A stretch of 64,000 bases of DNA from Pocillopora verrucosa (taxonomy: Eukaryota > Cnidaria > Anthozoa > Scleractinia > Pocilloporidae): NCBI RefSeq assembly GCF_036669915.1, contig NC_089314.1, positions 29,681,592 through 29,745,591 of the forward strand, read 5' to 3'. The translations under genes were made by a program, and so were the position numbers. Shown piece by piece: positions 1 to 13,450 of this stretch. Every line of letters begins with the position of its first letter. The stretch's first letter is position 1. The notes under the pieces are model-generated. The model saw only the letters and a list, made by a program, of their open reading frames with translations, made no database searches and was not told the DNA's origin.

Positions 1-638
1 ATCCTCTTTTTCTGCCGTATTGCTACGATTAGAACCCGCAGGCTCATGATAAGCAGTAGGAAAAATGGAAGCACAATGTTTAGTAGCAAAGCCAAAATAC
101 TGAGCCATAATGGAGTTCCCGCCCACGCGACTCCGCAGTCTAAACTTTGAGTAGAAAACTCAATATTAGCCAAAGACGAAACCAGCACAACGAAAATGAC
201 TCCTTGAGTCCAACAATACACAATCATAATGGCGATTGTTCTAGTTGTCACGCGACTTATGTATCTTAAAGGGTCGCTCACCGCAATATGTCTCTCAATC
301 GCTAACATGACAAGTGTTATAGTTGAGCAGATGTAGAACGGATACGATAATATTCCGCCAATTTTGCAGAGAAATCCATTGTCCACAATAATGTTGAGAT
401 CCAAGACGGTAGCCAAGTGAAATGGCATCAGTATGGAAGCTGTGAGGAAGTCGCTCACCGCTAGATTTAGGATCAAATAGCTGTTCACTGCTCGCCGAAG
501 ACGTTTGAATCGGAGAATTGCGATTATGACAAGTAAATTTCCACACACTCCAAAAACAATAATTATCCCAAGCGTCGTTGCTAAAATAGATTTTTCTGTC
601 GTTGTCCACCAGTGCATAGGTGCACGGGTTGTTTCCAT
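1..638 (-). CDS. class A (rhodopsin-like) GPCR, 3' part beyond window
   Basis: An open frame runs from an ATG at 638-636 to the window edge with no stop, giving 212 residues plus two bases. It covers the N-terminus and TM1 to TM5. Visible hallmarks are GN in TM1 (VCGNLLVI), NLAVSDF in TM2, the TM3 cysteine (FLCKIGG), an E-R-H version of the DRY motif (AIERHIAV), a TM4 Trp and the TM5 proline (NIVLPFLLLL). TM6, TM7 and the C-tail lie left of position 1. The frame is uninterrupted, so this part has no intron. Position 3.32 is Ser, counted back 17 residues from the E of ERH, so the aminergic Asp is absent. The protein should be a seven-helix plasma-membrane receptor signalling through G proteins. 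The ligand is unknown and I see no match to a specific vertebrate subfamily. Confidence 0.9.
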   Translation of the reverse strand, partial: METTRAPMHWWTTTEKSILATTLGIIIVFGVCGNLLVIIAILRFKRLRRAVNSYLILNLAVSDFLTASILMPFHLATVLDLNIIVDNGFLCKIGGILSYPFYICSTITLVMLAIERHIAVSDPLRYISRVTTRTIAIMIVYCWTQGVIFVVLVSSLANIEFSTQSLDCGVAWAGTPLWLSILALLLNIVLPFFLLLIMSLRVLIVAIRQKKR

Positions 639-3600
639 GATAAAACAACACCAGTTTGGCGTCTGAAAGCTGTTCTCGTATTCAAGATGGTGAATAGAGT
701 TCTCAGAGACTCATGGTAGTTTGACAATTGAAATCCGCTTTCACCCACTGTAACAATAAAGTAATAGGCAGGTAAACATAAGGTTATATTTTTATCTCCG
801 ATATCTTAAGAATGATATCAATTTTCCATATCGACTTTACTGCGTTGACCCTACATATCAGTGACAAATCATTGAATAATTTGAAATTCACAATCTCGCA
901 TGTTTATGCTCATGAGAAAATTTTCATCCCCTGCTATTTCATAAAAGCAGCCGGGAATAAAATGGGCCTTTATACACACTATCCTTCAAAAAATCATGAT
1001 AAATGATAAAATCTCTTCATTGACTGGCCGTGACTTAATCGACTTTGAATTAACGGAACTGATTCATGTCAACCGAGGGTAGAGTTCTTTAACGAAGCTC
1101 AAAAAGGTACTAGATGCCATTGTCTTGTTGATTCATGCATTATGTGAATAATACCAATGGTCAAAACATCACGTATAATTTCGGCAGCTAGAGAAATTGT
1201 TAAAGAAAAGATTGAAGTTGTTATTATCTTAATTCGTTTACCACGGCCAAGTAGTTTACATTGTTACCGAGACTATAACCTGATTTAAAACATTGAATGA
1301 TTTAGGCATTTGACTTTCGATGCTTTCTTCGACACACTTTTAGCACTTAATAGAAATGTCAGCTTGGCTGTATTCTCTAGCATTTCACTGAATTTAGTCG
1401 GCTTTAGGCGACGTTATTCATGCTACTTCCGCTAGAGAAATAAGTATATAGTTACGAAAAAGCTTCTAATTACTTCATGCCATCGAATTGAATATTCCTA
1501 AGATTTAGCAATACCTTTCGCGTGAAAAAGGAAACACCAAGAAAGATTACAAAATAAAAAACAACACTTATGCTCGTTTACCGTGAAATCCCGAAAATTT
1601 TATTAAAGCTTAATTCAGAGGCAATTGATCCTTGCTGAACGTGTAGATATTCAAGTCTGGTTCTAAGATTTAATCAAAAGAACTTTGGGCTCGTTGAAAC
1701 AACGTGAATCACTTACCTACCAAAATTTAGTTCAGCGACATGTCATGATTCCCATGGGAAATCTAGTTGAATTCAACATTTATATCCATAGTTTCGGCCC
1801 AAAGATAAAGAATTGTAACTCAAAATCAATTTCGCCTAATAAACAAAGTCGAAATGATTGTTATTGATCCCTAAGGGGCACATGGCGCGTGACATGGAAC
1901 ATGGCTTTTCACTCTTAATCTAAAAATAAAACGCATCAAGAAAATGACGAAATAACTTCTAAAGGTGAAACTCTTGAGAATAAGCTAGAATTCCGATCTA
2001 CTTTTAAGCACTACTTTTTTCTGCCTCTTTCTCTTCTTCTTAGCTAACGATTAACTCTAATTTTTACGAATTCGTGTGTGGCATGACGTAATTAACACGA
2101 CGGGGAGACAATGATTCATTTTAATGACACTGCGCCTTTCGGCCTTTAATAATGTAATTCAAGTCAAATTCCTGTCTTAGCATGATGTGTGCATTGAAGT
2201 GTCGCCTAGTCTGGGGTTTTACACAGACATAGCAAATTGTTTATCTCTGACCATCACGTACGACTAAGTTGAGACTGCTATTTTGCAGCTGTTAAAGACA
2301 TTTGTCTTTATTCACATAGTTTCAATTCACATCGTTTTATCAATTTCTCATTGAGTTTTGAAACTAAAACACTGGAATCTGAATAACAAAAAAAACGCGG
2401 GGAAAATATTTTTTTGGTCGTACTTTCAAAATCTTCCAATGGTAAGTAACAGCGAGGATATCAATAAGAAACTAAATCAATTCAGTAATAAATAAAAGGA
2501 GTGGAATTACCTAACAGTAAGCGAGATAAAGGAAGACGAAAGTAAAGACGAAGGAGGGAAAATTCCCTGAGATTGACACATTCACCTTTGAAGAGCTTCC
2601 AGAATACTCCCTTTGGATATAAAAATAGCAAGAATAGAAATAACAGCTTTTTGTTCTATATTTATCTCCACTTCCTTCATAATAAAGAAAGGAATATTGC
2701 AGACATGCCTGGCTCGAGGGATGTTGCTTCACCATTTCACAAGTTGACGTTTTCATGTGGCGCCATAGATATCAAAATGTAAAGTTTTATTGTCTATCAA
2801 GCATTTGCCGTCAACAGATAGATGATATCTCTGAAATAAACTTTTTGGAAAGTGTTTTGGATGATGGGATTGTTGTTCTCCGTGTTGAAAATAGTGCTAT
2901 TTCAAATTTGTTTTATTGCACATAACTTTTGGAAACTTGTAGTTTTGCAGTCGGGCCATACACTATTTCCTGTTTTTGAAGACATTAATGAAGGGTAATT
3001 TAAGTAAACAACAATACACCAGCAGGACCAAAAATTTAACCTGAAGTTTGCTTATTATCTACTTATTATGCCTTAACATAAATTTTGATCCGCCCCACAG
3101 AAGAGCGCATGAACAATAATGCTTAACTTTCTAAATATCCTTATAAAGTTTTTGATGCACCCTGTACTCTGATTTTTGGAAATGTTAAGTGGTCTTTACC
3201 ATGACACAGAAGCACATTTCTATCATTTTTAATGCGGCGTTGTAAAGTTTCACTACAGATCAGACAAAAAAAAACAAAACAAAAACAAGCTATTCCATTT
3301 GCCCCTAATAACGACACGCCGCATCAGGGCCGGAAAAGGACAAAGAGGTTAAAGCGAAAAAAAAATATTTGAATACTATGAAGGCGGATAGTGTAACTGA
3401 AAGCGACAGACTACTCTAGAATAAGGGAGATAACCTGACTGTGTTTAATTTATTCCGGCCCTATTCTTGTCAATCATCTAGCCGCTTCCTGTGTACTTTA
3501 CAACAGTTTTTGGCTCAATGGAGGCTTTTCCCTTTGTTATATCAAATATAGTTTTTTACAGACCAGTTGTTCTTACAAGTAACGGACAAAAAAAGCAGTT

Positions 3601-3709
3601 TTTAATTTCACGTTGCGGAACTGACAACAAAAAAATTTAAGAAATCGCAATCCATTCCTACTGTCCTTTTTTCCAACATTTGGTACGTAGTCATACACTG
3701 CATGAAAAG
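639..3709. other. intergenic, no recognised gene
   Basis: This AT-rich stretch lies upstream of the left-edge GPCR. Its only open frames are under 85 codons, without family resemblance or splice context. The promoter of that GPCR must lie at its left end, but I could not pick out a convincing TATA or initiator. Confidence 0.6.
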
Positions 3710-3949
3710 TGGTGAAACAGAGAATTAACTCTGAAGTGTAAATTAAAGTGCTACTTAAACCCATGAATAACCCACAGGGCGTTAGCCCTAATAAAGGGAA
3801 ACAGGGAACCACACGAGGCAAAGAAAATATCTTTTGACCTCGGTGGGAATCGAACCCACGACCTCCGGATTAGATCTACCGTTACTCTTCCGACTGAGCT
3901 ACGAGGTCGCACAGAGAAAGTCGGGGACGATTTAGGATGGTGAATCATT
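3710..3949 (-). repeat. tRNA-derived SINE with 14-bp target-site duplication
   Basis: The 240-bp insert is bounded by the identical 14-mer cactgcatgaaaag at 3696-3709 and 3950-3963, as expected for a target-site duplication. Read on the minus strand it has a 41-nt leader, a tRNA-like head at 3908-3836 and an unrelated body of about 125 bp reaching 3710. The head keeps both internal Pol III promoter boxes. An open minus frame across it encodes the string RRSWVRFPPRS, which is only the translated B-box region and not a real protein. The exact repeat and the intact boxes suggest a fairly recent insertion. Confidence 0.85.
3836..3908 (-). pseudogene. tRNA-like sequence (head of the SINE)
   Basis: The 73-nt sequence has a perfect 7-bp acceptor pairing (GACCTCG with CGAGGTC), a D-arm with A box TAGCTCAGTCGG, and a perfect T-arm with B box GGTTCGATTCC. 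The anticodon arm does not fold normally: only three C/G pairs form around a 10-nt loop and U33 is missing. No anticodon can therefore be assigned safely; conventional spacing would put TCT there. It is read as a retroposon head rather than a working tRNA gene because it sits inside an element with flanking direct repeats. Confidence 0.7.
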
Positions 3950-3963
3950 CACTGCATGAAAAG

Positions 3964-6900
3964 GCTTTTCATTTCATACTCGCGCATCCTTGAGACCTTA
4001 AGAGAACCAAGATATTTTAAAACAGATAATTTTGTTTAAATATCCGATGGAGAACAAAGCCTTAGAATAATCGCTCGATGGCTCAGACGTATACCAAAAG
4101 ATATAAACAACTTATTTTTCTTTTCTATTAATTTAAAAATATTCTACTATCATTGGACATCGTGCTAAGAAAACTGAAGATTGAAATAAAAAATATATTG
4201 TTTACGCATTTTCAATTCGCCCTTGGGGTCATTTTATCTTCTCTGTCTTTCGAATCCCAATTTCGATCTGCTGAGCCGCAATCGTTTTTCACATTTAAGT
4301 TAAATATGAAAAACGTTATGTGTCTCATGGTGACATTTTCTTTCTTGCATTAAAACTGCAAGACCATGGTCACATTTATTTGTTGTAAAATTTGTAGATA
4401 ATTTAGCTTTGATCCGATAAGATTACACCGAAAAAATAGTAACGGAAAGTTTTAATTGAAATATCTATCATATGGCCATGGAGAAAGAAAGAAAAAGTTT
4501 CATGACTAAAGATTCTTGCAGTTTCTAAAATTCGACCGTCTCTCAGTCCCTTACTAACCCACAGAAGTTTAAAACGGACCTTTAAAATCAAGAAATCTGA
4601 GTCGCTTTCCTTTTGGTTGATTTCAGGACTTCCCAAATTGTCTTTTGTTAAATCAAAATGCATATAATTCCGTAATTGGGCGGTTCAAATACTCCCAGCT
4701 TGAAGCCTAAACAAGAGGAAATGTATCTGGTTCTCTAGAAGATTGATGTTTTGTCTTTCCTTAGATCATTTAATTCGAGAGCAAGTCATAATTTTGCAGA
4801 CAACCAGCAGCCACAGTTCAAATTGTTCGCAACATTCTGGTTTGTGAAAAATGAAATTTGTTGAACATACAGTATCTTACCTTGCTCGAATTCGTTTCAA
4901 ATATTTTCGCTTGCGTTTCAGTAGCAAAAAGTGAATGTTGTTGACGGATTTCCGGCCGACTAGCCTGGCGTTGTCTCACTTGAAAACAATCGATCGTGAT
5001 AGTTGCAAAGATTCAATTGCAATACCACCAACAAACTTTTATATTTGAATAAGATTGTGTCTGATGCTTTTCGAATAGAACTATCAAATCTGGTGCCTAT
5101 ATTCTCTCAACGGGGTGTATTTTGTAAATTTTTATAATTTCTATATGTATGTCTGTCTGACAAACCCATTCAATCACTTGCAAGACTTGTATACTTAAGC
5201 TCACAATTAAAAGAATGAGAACGTCTTTATGAAAACATCGGTTTGAATAGTAAAATCTCAATTGACAGCTTAAATCAAAGGGTTTCGTAATTTCTCTCCG
5301 GCGTTTTAGGCGATGAAAGTTCATAATGAATCTAGAATATCCTGATGTCCTTCCCTTGACGATGTAGTCAATAAATTTCCTGTCGTCTCAGTTTTTAGAA
5401 GTGGAAGCTGTGAGACTTTTACTGGCAAAAAAGCATCTGTAACCAATCAATGCAAATAAACAGCACAACAGTCAACAAACCAACACTGTGTCGCTGACCT
5501 AACATGTATTTATGAGTGTGCATATCATTCGTTCTTAAATTTTTATAATTGAGTCTTTGACTGAAATGAAAAGCAAAACTACTTTGAAATAATATTACTT
5601 CAATCGTGGATGTATCACTTTAATGATAAAATATATTACTGCATTATTTTTATCTGGATGCTGCCTTCAATAGAACCCATTATGTAACCATGTTATTGAA
5701 AATCAACAACTACTCCTATCTTATTTAGAAAAAATATCTCCCACTCTGTCTCTACCGTTTACAAGTTATTTCTGAAATCATGCATTAAAGCTAAACAGGC
5801 TAGTCGAAACCTCGGACAAGAAAGAAAAAATCTTGTTTTACATCATACTTAAGCCTTCGCGATAAACTTATCTGACATTAAACGAGGACGTTTATTTGAC
5901 CTCGGCACCAATATGTACTTAGCTTAGGCAGGAGAATAGTATCACGGTATGATAGATGCAACAGATTCGAATCCTAAGCCAGGATTTTTTAAATTATTTG
6001 TTGTTTTAGGCGAGATTTTTCACACAATTTGTAAACTGTGAATATTTATAATCTACCTCAATTTTTTCCATGTCAGTGACATGTACTTATATTGATCAGG
6101 AGTTTCATGTTTGGAAAGAAAAAAAACAATTAAATCAGATACACTTACCAACACGGTACTCAGTTCAATAAGTATCATGAACATCACTCAATGTGACCAT
6201 TAACATCAATTCTAAAACAATTGAAGTGTTTCAGTGTTGCTTTAGAGACACATGAAAGGCTGAAATAAAATCGCAATGGCCTGTAGCCTGCACAGCATCT
6301 AATACTTTACAGATGTTATCAGTTCTTTGTCTTATTTGCTGTCTGTGGGGTAAAGCTCTGTACCTCAAATGAAATCAAAACAAGTTTGACATTGAACGTT
6401 TTGATCCGGAGCCCCAAATGACTTTCCCGCCCACACTCCATCAAGGAAAGAACTGCCTGGAGGATATCCTCCTTTCAAAAGGAGAACTGATCACCAAAAA
6501 ACAAAATTGAAAGTTATCCAAGTGTTCAAGAAATATCAACAATGTTTCTCAGTCAATAGAAAATGTCGGAAGCAGCTTGAAGTATTTGAACAGGTCCAAA
6601 TAGCGATGTTCATATCACTACATGTGCTCTTTGTATGAAATCTTCAAATCCATAACCGTTTCCTCTGCCCAAAATTGCTCTTCATTCAGGGATTAATAAG
6701 GGAGAAATCAAAATTACCATAATGAGCTTTACGGTGTTATTGATTGCAGTTATTATGAAAGTCGCTAGCCAGGTACCGTGATTTCCTTTCGTGAGCGTAC
6801 TAATTAACTTCCACCAAAACAAAAAGCTAAATCTTCTTTTTCTTTGGTTCTGTTTTGTTTTCTTAAAGTAATTTTTTTCTTTCTTTCTAAATCTCTTTCC

Positions 6901-7445
6901 TTTTCTCCATTTTTCTTTAATTTCCACGCCTGGAACCCTAAAAAATTAAAATAGGTTTGCCAACAAAAATCGCCCAAAGGCACTTCGGTACATTTGATCT
7001 TTCAATGAGCGGAAGCATCGTCAATTTCGCGCTGCATCGATGTTAGGACTCTATTAGTGAGTGCACACATAACTTTCTAACCAACACAAAGCTTGTAGTC
7101 CTTTTCATGCCTTGTTTCCTAATATCTGGAATAAGGAAATCTTTTGCAATTGAATAAATTTCAGTACATGAGAAAATTTACAACTTGACAGCCGTTCACT
7201 GAGGGAATCAAATTATATAAATTTCCGACCAAAACATCCAGAGCTCAATTTCTTACCGGAGTCAAATGTAATCGACTGCCGTAATAAGATTCAAATTGGG
7301 CAAACTGGCCCCTCCCATATGTTTCCTTCTCAACTAAATTTTAAAGTTGATTGGCTTGTATTAAACGACACCTGTCTTTCAAATACATGTATTAGGAATT
7401 GACTGGCTTCTTTGCGGATAAATCCATTCAAATCTCGTTGCCAGT
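3964..7445. other. intergenic, no recognised gene
   Basis: No open frame here resembles a protein family. A weak tRNA-like remnant may lie at about 5915-5985 on the plus strand: an A-box-like TAGCTTAGGCAGG at 5920-5932 is followed about 30 nt later by a B-box-like GATTCGAATCC near 5964 and then a T run. Its stems do not pair well, so it is probably an old SINE fragment. Confidence 0.5.
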
Positions 7446-8040
7446 CACTTTTTCGCTTATTTTATCGCTGTTTTAATTTTGTCTTGCTGTTAATATCATC
7501 AGGCTCCGCTTCTTACTTTAACTAGGCTCGGCGGTGACGTAATCCACGCTTCAAACTAGTCAGCCGTCAAAAAGGTAAATGACACAGTCTGTCTTTTTGT
7601 ATCAAGAATCCCGTAAGGAAGGACAGGCTACAGAATTCACTCTTAAAAACTTGCCTCTCAGTCTCAAATTGATTATTTTTAAAGCAGAACATTAGAGTTT
7701 TTAAAAATTATTAACTTTATGAGGGATGTACATTTAAAATTAGTTTCGTAACTCCTGGATGCGTTTATGAGAATTGAATTAGCAAGTGAAGCCACTCGGG
7801 CGTAAGTCAACGATTATCTCTAGAAATCACTCTTTATGTCGGTTTATTAAATATTTTAAAATGTGTCCAAACCAGGATTCTTGATACAAGAAGACAGATT
7901 GTGTCATTTACCTTTTTGACGGCTAACTAGTTTAAAGCGTTGATTATGTCACCGCCAAGCCCAGTTAAAGTTAGAAGCGGGGCCTGATGATATTAACAGC
8001 AAGACGAAATGAAAACAGCGATAAAGTAAGCGACAAAGTA
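7446..8040. repeat. long inverted-repeat (fold-back) element
   Basis: Two arms of about 165-170 bp, 7446-7611 and 7871-8040, are reverse complements of each other with scattered mismatches. A 260-bp AT-rich spacer with no open frame separates them. Shared stretches include CTTGCTGTTAATATCATCAG, CCGTCAAAAAGGTAAATGAC and TATCAAGAATCC. The layout fits a non-autonomous fold-back DNA transposon or an inverted duplication. No transposase is present and I could not define a target-site duplication. Confidence 0.8.
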
Positions 8041-11000
8041 CTAGAATGGTCGAATAAGAGCATTCGGGAAATCTAATCGATAAGATGGCGAATCGAGAAG
8101 TGATCGCTTACCGTTTTCTCTGTAGCGTTCGATGTGACTCTTGGAAGTCTGTTTAAGTGACAGAATTAACCTTTTCACCCTTAGTAGTTTGTTCTAATGC
8201 AGCTCGATAAAATACCTAGCATACTTCAAAAGTAGTTACTTTTTAAAGAATATTTTCTGCTGTGAAAGAAGCCATATAAAAAGTTTTTTATAACCTTAGT
8301 AACGATTCAGCTGGGTACATCTCTGCCAATGAATCAGCCTTCATAAGTGTCACTTCTGTAAGTCACACCTCACACTAGTTTTAATAACTCCACTCGATTA
8401 AGACTTCCTCTGTGACACATATCACCATAGCAATGTCATGAATGCTATTATCGATTTTTCAAATCCCTTGTTCTATCAAATTGTTTGAAGTTGTTCAAGA
8501 CAAAGGGTGCGATGATGATAAACCTTCGTTAAAATAATTATTTCATTGATCCATCCATGATGAAAGTTTGTCGAAACATCAAAACAATTTATAGACTTAA
8601 CACGGAACTGGTTTTAGAAAAGTTGGTTGCTTATTTTTTGATATAATATAAACAAAGTCATACCGGAATAAACTAAAATCACTCAATTTTGAAATGCAAA
8701 GAAAATTATATTTTTTACACCGGCATAAAAGCGTAATCGGGTCTTTTCAAAATCTTAAAGTCTATTTGGCCTGATATTGTTTCGCTCGAGAAACTGTCTT
8801 TTTAATTTGAATAAAAATGGAAAACAACATAAGAGACATGTGTAAGACTGGATGCATACCCAACACGTCAATCAAATAACATATTCAATACCAGCAATTT
8901 TAGAATGTAATTTCGCATGTGATTACATTTCCAGGAGCTTGAAATTTAGTTCACTTACTACGCTACTTTAAGTAGAGTAGTTGAGTAGCGCTCTTTCCTG
9001 AGATATTCGTATTCATTTCTTTGTTATTATTTTTAAGGAATTTTTTTTCCTGCTAACAAATCTGAAATTTTGGTCACCAAGTTGCCTTCTGTTGAGCCAT
9101 TAACAGTGGGGTTGGTTCTACCTATTACCAAGTGATTTATTTTGTTTTAGAATTTTAAACTCTGAAAAGCTTAATAATCCAGTCCCTAAAAATTATTTTC
9201 AACACCTTGATACCATAACACTTTTTATTGCAATCACCGAATTACATTAACTCATTTGCACAACAGAATAATCAATATTTATATAATAGAGGTGTGATGA
9301 GACGACCTCGTTATAGATTTCGAATAGTTGCCCTTCTACATTACATTTTGACTTAAGTTCATCCGTGCAGATTTTTTTGTATAATTACTCGCGACGATAA
9401 ACCAAAAAAAATTTTCAAACGTACTTTCTGTCTTCCGTTTCTTCCCAAAGTGTCTAGAATTGAAAAAAATCTATGGCAAAACAAACTATGAAAGTGAAGA
9501 ATTTTAAGAGCAAACATTTGGGCGCGGGTGAAATCCTTTCATTTTCCTCGAATGAATTTTCTTACTGTTCCAGTTTTTTTATTTATTTAATGAAAACAAT
9601 GAAAGAATCAGTTACTTACCATTGCCGAACTGCCGGTAACTTACGAAATGTTTAGACTAAGCAGACGACAATAAACGAGAAACCAAGCCAGTAGATTGTT
9701 AAAATAGGCAACTGTTTACGTGCCAAATGTTTCTTATACGTTTCTTTAATATTTAAAAATTAATGACTTTACTTGGTAACATTTAAAGCCGAAATTAATT
9801 TGAATAACTCTATTTATGAATAGAATGAGTTTTTACTGCTAAACATCATACAGCCTGTTTTTCTATCACCTTACGGGTAATTCATCACTGACAATAATCG
9901 AGGAAATTTCATCCGAAAAAAATCTACATTTACAATTGAGAACTTACATTTGTAAAGAATTCGTCAGTCTCTTCGTGTTTGCCTTTTTCTACAGTTATCA
10001 CATATTGCTGAAATAACATTGCTACATACTGATATCAATCTGAAAAAAAGGAAAACGTTAGAGTTTCTTTTATCAGTTAAGGGGAAATAGCATGCGCGAG
10101 AGCATTTCTGACTATATTTTCTCATTTTTCTAAAAGGACAAGTGCAGCAGTTTATCTCAAGACGTTGACAGGCAAAATATTACCTGCTGATGGACATCAA
10201 AACTTTTTTTTGGCAACAAAGCTTTTAAAAAAATATCAATACTTACCATTTGTAGGCTTAGAAGGATTAATTATCTTCTAATTTGGAATATCAAGCCTTA
10301 AAAAGAAAATGCTATAATCGTTATTTTTGCCGAGGTTTCTACATAAACATTTTTGCTAACATTAGAAACTATACAGTAAAAGGCTCCTCGCCGTTTTTGC
10401 TTCCAGTCTGGAGAAGTAGAGAGAGATCTAAGATCAAGCGCAATATTGAAAAAAAGCGTTTGTTTATTTAGCTGTTTCTACATATGACGCTTTTTTGGAG
10501 CCTGGATTCCTGTGTTTCCCTCTCTTACGTGTGTCTACGAATCCTTCTGGTGTCGTATTTAACTCCTATAACGACTTCCGCTCGCGTTATGCGGGAAAGA
10601 ATGTCTCCTGACGGACAAAAGACAGTCAGGACCATATTGTAACCTGGATGGTCAGGACACATGATCATCAGTAGCTCATGGGTTTAAACTTTTTATCGCA
10701 CAACCTTAATCAAGCTACTGATCTTCACAGAGGTATAACAGCGATGAAATCTTAAAATGGAGGTTATTATGATTCAGTTTTGCGAAAACAGGTTAAGTTT
10801 AAGGGCATGGAACGTCATGAAGAAAAACTAATTGTCCAATATGATTCAAGCATTGTTTATCACGGCAGTAGTATTATGCTTTTAACATGGTTTGGCACAC
10901 AAACATTTCAAGCCTATTATTTTGAAAACTAATCTGTTATCAAAGTTGATCAGGGAACTTTGATAATTAAAAGCTATCAAGCTGTTACGAGACAAAATTT

Positions 11001-13364
11001 CGCTTAGGCTAATAGAGCGCAAGAAAACCATGATTTTATTTCAAAATTTTAGTTATTTTAACAATCACTTGAAACAGGAACTTGGAAAAGTACAGGTGCC
11101 AGAGACCGGAACTCTTAGGCCACAAGAAGCTACGAGAAAACGCAAACCAATCATTCTCAAATGGAACAATTTTGTGTGAAAAAAGGAAGACTAGCAGTCC
11201 AAAAGGAGTTGTGCAGTTCTGCACCTGAGCCAATCTTTAGAGCATTATACCAAATTGATGAGCCGCCTTGAGAACACTTGCATTTTTTCAACCAGGAATC
11301 AAAAAGACGAGGGGTCCAGTACTTCTCAGACATGGAATCCATCTTAACCTATTAAGCAAAATGTCATTATTTCCCGCAGGTATTTCGAATATGAACATCA
11401 TGAATACACCCAAATAATTTTTCAAATCCTCGAGGACGTTTTCAAAATCACGTGCTGAGAGCTACGCAAATTTATCGGAGGAGAAGTGACTGTCTACAAA
11501 TGAAAAGCGTTTATAAGGTTACAGGAAAGACTTGAACACTAACATGGCTGCCATCATATCGTTTTGGTAAACAATAAAGCTGCTGTGTCGTCGTCAGAAA
11601 GCGATCTAGAGATGGCAAATTTAAAATCTACTTAAGGGTGCTTCTCATTTCTAAATTCAACACGAAATCATGGTACTATTTTTATCCTTTGTTTACATTA
11701 TTACGACCCTCCTGATATGAATTGGCTTTTCGTGTGAGGCTGAGAAATGAAAATGTTTGAGCTCGGTGCTCATTCATGCATCGGCATTTTTACCTTCTGC
11801 AACAGTTGTCGATGAAAATATTTTAAATGTCCAGATAACCTTGCTATTGGATAGCGTTGAACATTAGATTTCGTGTAAGATGTTGGCCTTCACCTAGAGA
11901 ATGACAGTTCAGTATTTTGGTCGTGCCCACTTTTTCCATACTCAAAACTCGTGAAGCTGAAGTGACAGATATTTTTCTTTCATATCTCCAAATGAAGTAG
12001 TTACCAAATTGTAACAATACAGTTAAAGCGTCAATTAGGTCGTGTGAATCTTACGCTGTTTACACGTCATGCGTGCGAATCTTTAGGGTCAGAGTTATTG
12101 GGTGAATGTATTTTCATATGTTTTTCCCTTGTTTTGTTTTGTTTTTGTTTGAAGTTTGTGAAATTGTCCTAATTAAAATTTTCCCAGCTTAAAAGTCATT
12201 AAAATGAACAGGAGAAACTTCAGACCGAAATGTAGCATGAATGATTGAGTGTGGAGAAGATTGACAGGATAGCTGAAAAACACTCAGCCCGAATACAAAA
12301 TGTGACGTAGATCCTCGTACATAAGATCTTTTAAAAATAGGATAACATGGGAAATAATTTTCATTGACCTGACTTAACATATCTGTTTTCTGCAAATTTT
12401 ACATTCATCGAGTTTTAATTTATAAAACTCTACGACCAGATACAATAGAAATCGTTGCCAGTACACTTTTCTTGATTAGTAACGGAGCCAGTTTGATTTT
12501 AGTTTTAGACTGGTGCTGAAAAGGTAAATGTCAGCAATAATCGTTTCACTTTGCAACTTTAAGATGAAGCCGGGAGATTTTATGGCACTGAATGATTATA
12601 TTGCTTCGTCAAGACTTCTTAATATAACCCTTCAATAGTTTAAATTTAGCATTTCTAAACTCGCCACAGAAGAAATTAGATTAATTAAAAAGTAGCTCTC
12701 ACAAAACCATTTTGGGCTTTTCGTCTGGAACCCTGCTTTGTTTTAATTTGTTCATTGAGTCTTGTTCATAAGGTTTTTCCTATTATATCAGTTATATATG
12801 TATTCAGCCATAGGAAATGCATAGGGATTTTTGCTATCAACTTTGTCACGCTGTCTCTTCTATTCCTTGACTTATGTTTTATTATACTGAATGCATGAAA
12901 ATAACTCTCACTTTCTATAAATGGTGAAAATGATTCTTAAAATTATCTTGTTGAATTAAAATAACTGATTTTACCAATGCCCTTAGTTTTTTTTTTTTTT
13001 AGATTTTGGTACTCAAGCACATTTCGTTATTGCCTAGTCATTTCAATTTCGCTAGTATTTTTGTGTAGTATTAAAAACAGAATGAAATTATCAATAGTGA
13101 GTTTGAAAAATTCGTGGAAACTGTGGTTTGTTTTCTAATTGCTCAGCATGTTGTCTCCATAGTAAGTGTAGAAGCGTGAAGCTATTTCAGATCATCCAAT
13201 CAAACAACAATAAATTCGTGGCTGATAACTCAGGCTCAACAGAGCGGAACGAGATTTTACACTTTTTACGACTATTTTGTTCTCTGAAAGCAATTCAATT
13301 TGAGTCCGTGAATTATGAGAAAGTAAAAAATGCTTCTTTTTTCTGAAAGATAATTGGATTTAGC
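8041..13364. other. intergenic, no recognised gene
   Basis: This is AT-rich sequence with frames no longer than about 70 codons. None shows family motifs or splice-linked neighbours. I see no RNA gene or clear regulatory site in it. Confidence 0.55.
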
Positions 13365-13450
13365 AACTGAGTTTATAATGTAAATTTGCCACGGTAGAGT
13401 TTCTAAAGCTGATGTTTCGGGCGTAAGCCCATCGTCAGAGCCAGTGTTCT
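13365..13450 (+). repeat. partial copy of fold-back repeat family
   Basis: The segment matches the left arm of the palindromic element at 39916-40113: a TAAATTTGCCACGGTA-type stretch, then GTTTC, then a GCCC...CGTCAGAGCC core. Only one arm is recognisable, so this is a truncated or diverged copy. It ends about 510 bp upstream of the GPCR start codon at 13961. Confidence 0.6.

Noticed and set aside
295..651. 118-codon complete minus frame at the left edge
   Set aside because: It is an out-of-frame shadow of the GPCR frame 638-1, which carries all the family motifs but has no stop in the window.
3836..3908. functional tRNA-Arg gene
   Set aside because: The acceptor and T arms are good, but the anticodon stem does not pair, U33 is missing, and the sequence is inside a retroposon with flanking duplication.
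3751..3948. 65-codon minus-strand frame containing RRSWVRFPPRS
   Set aside because: It is the translation of a SINE tRNA-like head and its leader, not a protein gene.
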